NCBI RefSeq assembly: GCF_000003605.2
Contig: NW_003135357.1
Location: forward strand, 25,085 to 89,084
Reading direction: 5' to 3'
DNA length: 64,000 nt
Source: Saccoglossus kowalevskii
Lineage: Eukaryota; Hemichordata; Enteropneusta; Harrimaniidae
Each line of letters opens with the position of its first letter. Positions within the stretch are counted from its first letter, which is position 1. Under the pieces are notes generated by a model that worked only from the letters and a program-made list of their open reading frames with translations, had not been told where the DNA came from and did no database searches. The translations under genes were made by a program, and so were the position numbers. Below, one piece after another: positions 62,136 to 64,000 of this stretch.

Positions 62136-63808
62136 TTAGTTTTTGTAAGTTTCCCAGCTACCCGGTTTTAATTTATTCAAGTTGGGTGCATGTCTTTGCA
62201 CTTCTGACAAGAAAGTGTTGACGAATGACAATCGCATAGTGGGGTCGAAATATAACGTCACCATGGTACGTTTACCCCAAGGGGGCATCAACGTTCCAAT
62301 GATAACATGTCTTTTGTTATGGCCAGATATCTCGTACGGTGTTGCATCCCAACTCTTCATACAGGAAAGAATCTAAGAATCAAAGAATAACAAAAATATA
62401 ATTTATATAAACTGAAATGTTTAAGGAAAGGAAAATTGCAGACTAGCTATAGTAAATAGCGTTGTCACGTTTAAACGACATAACGTGCCTATCACAGCAA
62501 AAATATATCCACAAATCTATAATATGAGGGTATTAACGAATACAATATTGAGGTTAACTATGTATGAGTGACTGCTAACTACCAACCTCACAGCAACACA
62601 AGCAATGTAGGCAGGGACACAGTGTATCACAACATTCACTGCAATCACCTTTACTGCCTTCGATAATGGTCTTGGAAGTAACTCCCATCGACGAATGCAG
62701 TTCGACACTTTGGAAACCAACAATTGGGAGAGAGGTATAATTCAGTACGTCACTGCAAAATGTCTCCAGAAAATACCTATTAGGTTTCTTTTTCAGTTCT
62801 TCAGGCTTTGTGAGTATAGTACCTGTAAGAAAAAGCAAGAATCTTTTGCTATTGAATTTTGATCTATGTTAAATTATCGAACCAGTTTGTGCAATGTGCA
62901 TATAATATATTGAGTTGTTCCCGGCACGACCAAATTGTACACAGACGACTGTATAATTTTGTTAATATCACGCATAGTACATCACAGACATATAACACAG
63001 ACTTTTTACAGGATAACACTAATCAAATAAAATGATTTCCCAACGTAGTATCCTTTTCCATCGACATCATCAAAAACAACATCAGAGTTTGTGGTACATA
63101 AGATGTAGTGATTGACACTAGAAAGATTGATGAAGAAATGTTGAATTGAAAAAAATAGGTACATATTCTGATTATATCAACATGATTGTTGGATGTATGT
63201 TAATACATAGTATCACCTGCAGTGTCTTCAGCCGACAACAATAGCAGTCTTTGCGTAGTAAGGAATGCTCTTCCTTTAGTCATATCATTTTTTCCTGGGA
63301 TCTCATTCCAGTCCTCATCGTGAAATGTAACATGCGTGTAATAAATATATTCGTTATTCACTAAAACTCTTTCGTTTTCGATAAGCAGACCTGTGAGTAA
63401 TAGAAAACACACTTAACTACGACTAACTGTAACATGTATGTGCAATCCAATTGTGCTTTACCCCCACGTTTACATACGCCTTTCAATTTGTGATATTTTC
63501 CAGACCGTAAGCCGATGTATAACCAATTACAATGTTTATGTAAAGAAAAACAGATAAAACACGTGAACACGTGAAAGAAATCGATAGTTTACTAATATAA
63601 GAATGAAATACTAGTATATCATTTACAGCTCATAGATATACTATGAATACAATGTTAATGATTGTAGTAGAGGTTACCAGGAAGTAAAATTTACACAAAC
63701 TATTTCATAGATTTTTTGAAACCTTATCAGTATATATTTTATGAAGCTTATAATTTATACTAATTAAAAATCGATGTTACGTAGGATGCAAACTTCGTCA
63801 TGTGACTG
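60122..63808. repeat. Segmental duplication, right copy
   Basis: Counterpart of 51597-54755. It is longer mainly because of about 700 bp at roughly 60685-61370 that has no match in the left copy. It carries the three 3' exons of array gene 4. Confidence 0.85.
62136..63390 (-). CDS. Array gene 4: GRAM-like protein with cysteine cluster, 3' exons only (cut by window edge)
   Basis: Exons in the window: 63217-63390 (174 nt), 62587-62822 (236 nt), 62136-62372 (237 nt, with stop). Lengths and phases are identical to gene 3. Predicted residues differ from gene 3 at few sites (for example DEDWNEIP for DEDGNEIP, TTQRLL for TTRRLL, HNKRHVII for HNNRHVTI). The cysteine cluster CSECCDTLCPCLHCLCCCE is unchanged. 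The next upstream exon would be expected about 0.8 kb above 63390, beyond the window. Intact reading frames and conserved splice sites argue against a pseudogene. Confidence 0.82.
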
Positions 63809-64000
63809 CTTGTCAGCATCCTTTACTCGATGTTTTTGCCATATAACCTCAAACCCTGCAAATAGAAGTGTACATGGAATCATGGGACGAAACGGTGTGC
63901 ATTGACGTGTGATAACTGTCATACAAGTGATTGACAGGTCATACTTGTTTAGAACTCTGGATGGACAATTGGAATCTACCAGGTGTGCTTGTGATTTACA
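63391..64000. other. Intron of array gene 4, running off the window
   Basis: Similar to the matching intron of gene 3 up to about 63808, then unrelated. No other feature seen. Confidence 0.5.

Noticed and set aside
1-64000. CRISPR arrays, operons or bacterial-type regulatory signals
   Set aside because: All genes are interrupted by spliceosomal introns and there are no regularly spaced repeats; the window is nuclear eukaryotic DNA.

Overview
This window comes from an intron-rich animal genome. All genes I could reconstruct are on the minus strand, split by GT-AG introns, with repeats in between and one 50-base run of N. The protein families (a TIR receptor with cadherin, EGF, Ig and HYR modules; an M14 carboxypeptidase; mitochondrial D-lactate dehydrogenase) and the overall base composition suggest a non-vertebrate bilaterian, perhaps marine (for example a hemichordate, cephalochordate or lophotrochozoan). 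I cannot name the species. Exons were placed by hand from reading frame, splice sites and matching intron phases. In each complete gene model the exon lengths sum to a multiple of three.

Layout, left to right. (1) 1.4-11.2 kb: a 15-exon gene for an 819-residue single-pass receptor, in order signal peptide, cadherin repeat, an unassigned region, EGF, Ig, EGF, HYR, transmembrane segment, TIR. This is the most unusual item. (2) 11.3-15.8 kb: no gene, with a diverged direct duplication. (3) 15.8-20.5 kb: a 7-exon secreted M14B metallocarboxypeptidase of 463 residues, resembling carboxypeptidase M, with all catalytic residues visible. (4) 25.1-35.2 kb: a 12-exon LDHD gene with a likely mitochondrial presequence. 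(5) 37.3-64.0 kb: a head-to-tail array of four copies (the last cut by the window edge) of an unrecognised gene family. Its members share a GRAM/PH-like core interrupted by an extreme cysteine cluster, with variable N-terminal exons. The last two copies sit in a recent segmental duplication.

Mobile DNA. Introns and spacers carry several short non-autonomous DNA elements. One family of five copies shares AAAGGGCGG- or AAAGCGGGG-type ends and TTAA flanks. There is also a 450-bp Harbinger-like element with TTA target duplications, a GC-rich element ending 18 bp from an LDHD splice donor, an element with ACTGTAAAA ends upstream of the carboxypeptidase, and a 1.2-kb inverted-repeat element between LDHD and the gene array.

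The receptor could sense or adhere outside the cell and signal through its TIR domain. The carboxypeptidase would trim C-terminal basic residues from extracellular peptides, and LDHD oxidises D-lactate in mitochondria. Nothing in the sequence ties these genes into one pathway; only the four-copy family is clearly a functional and evolutionary cluster.
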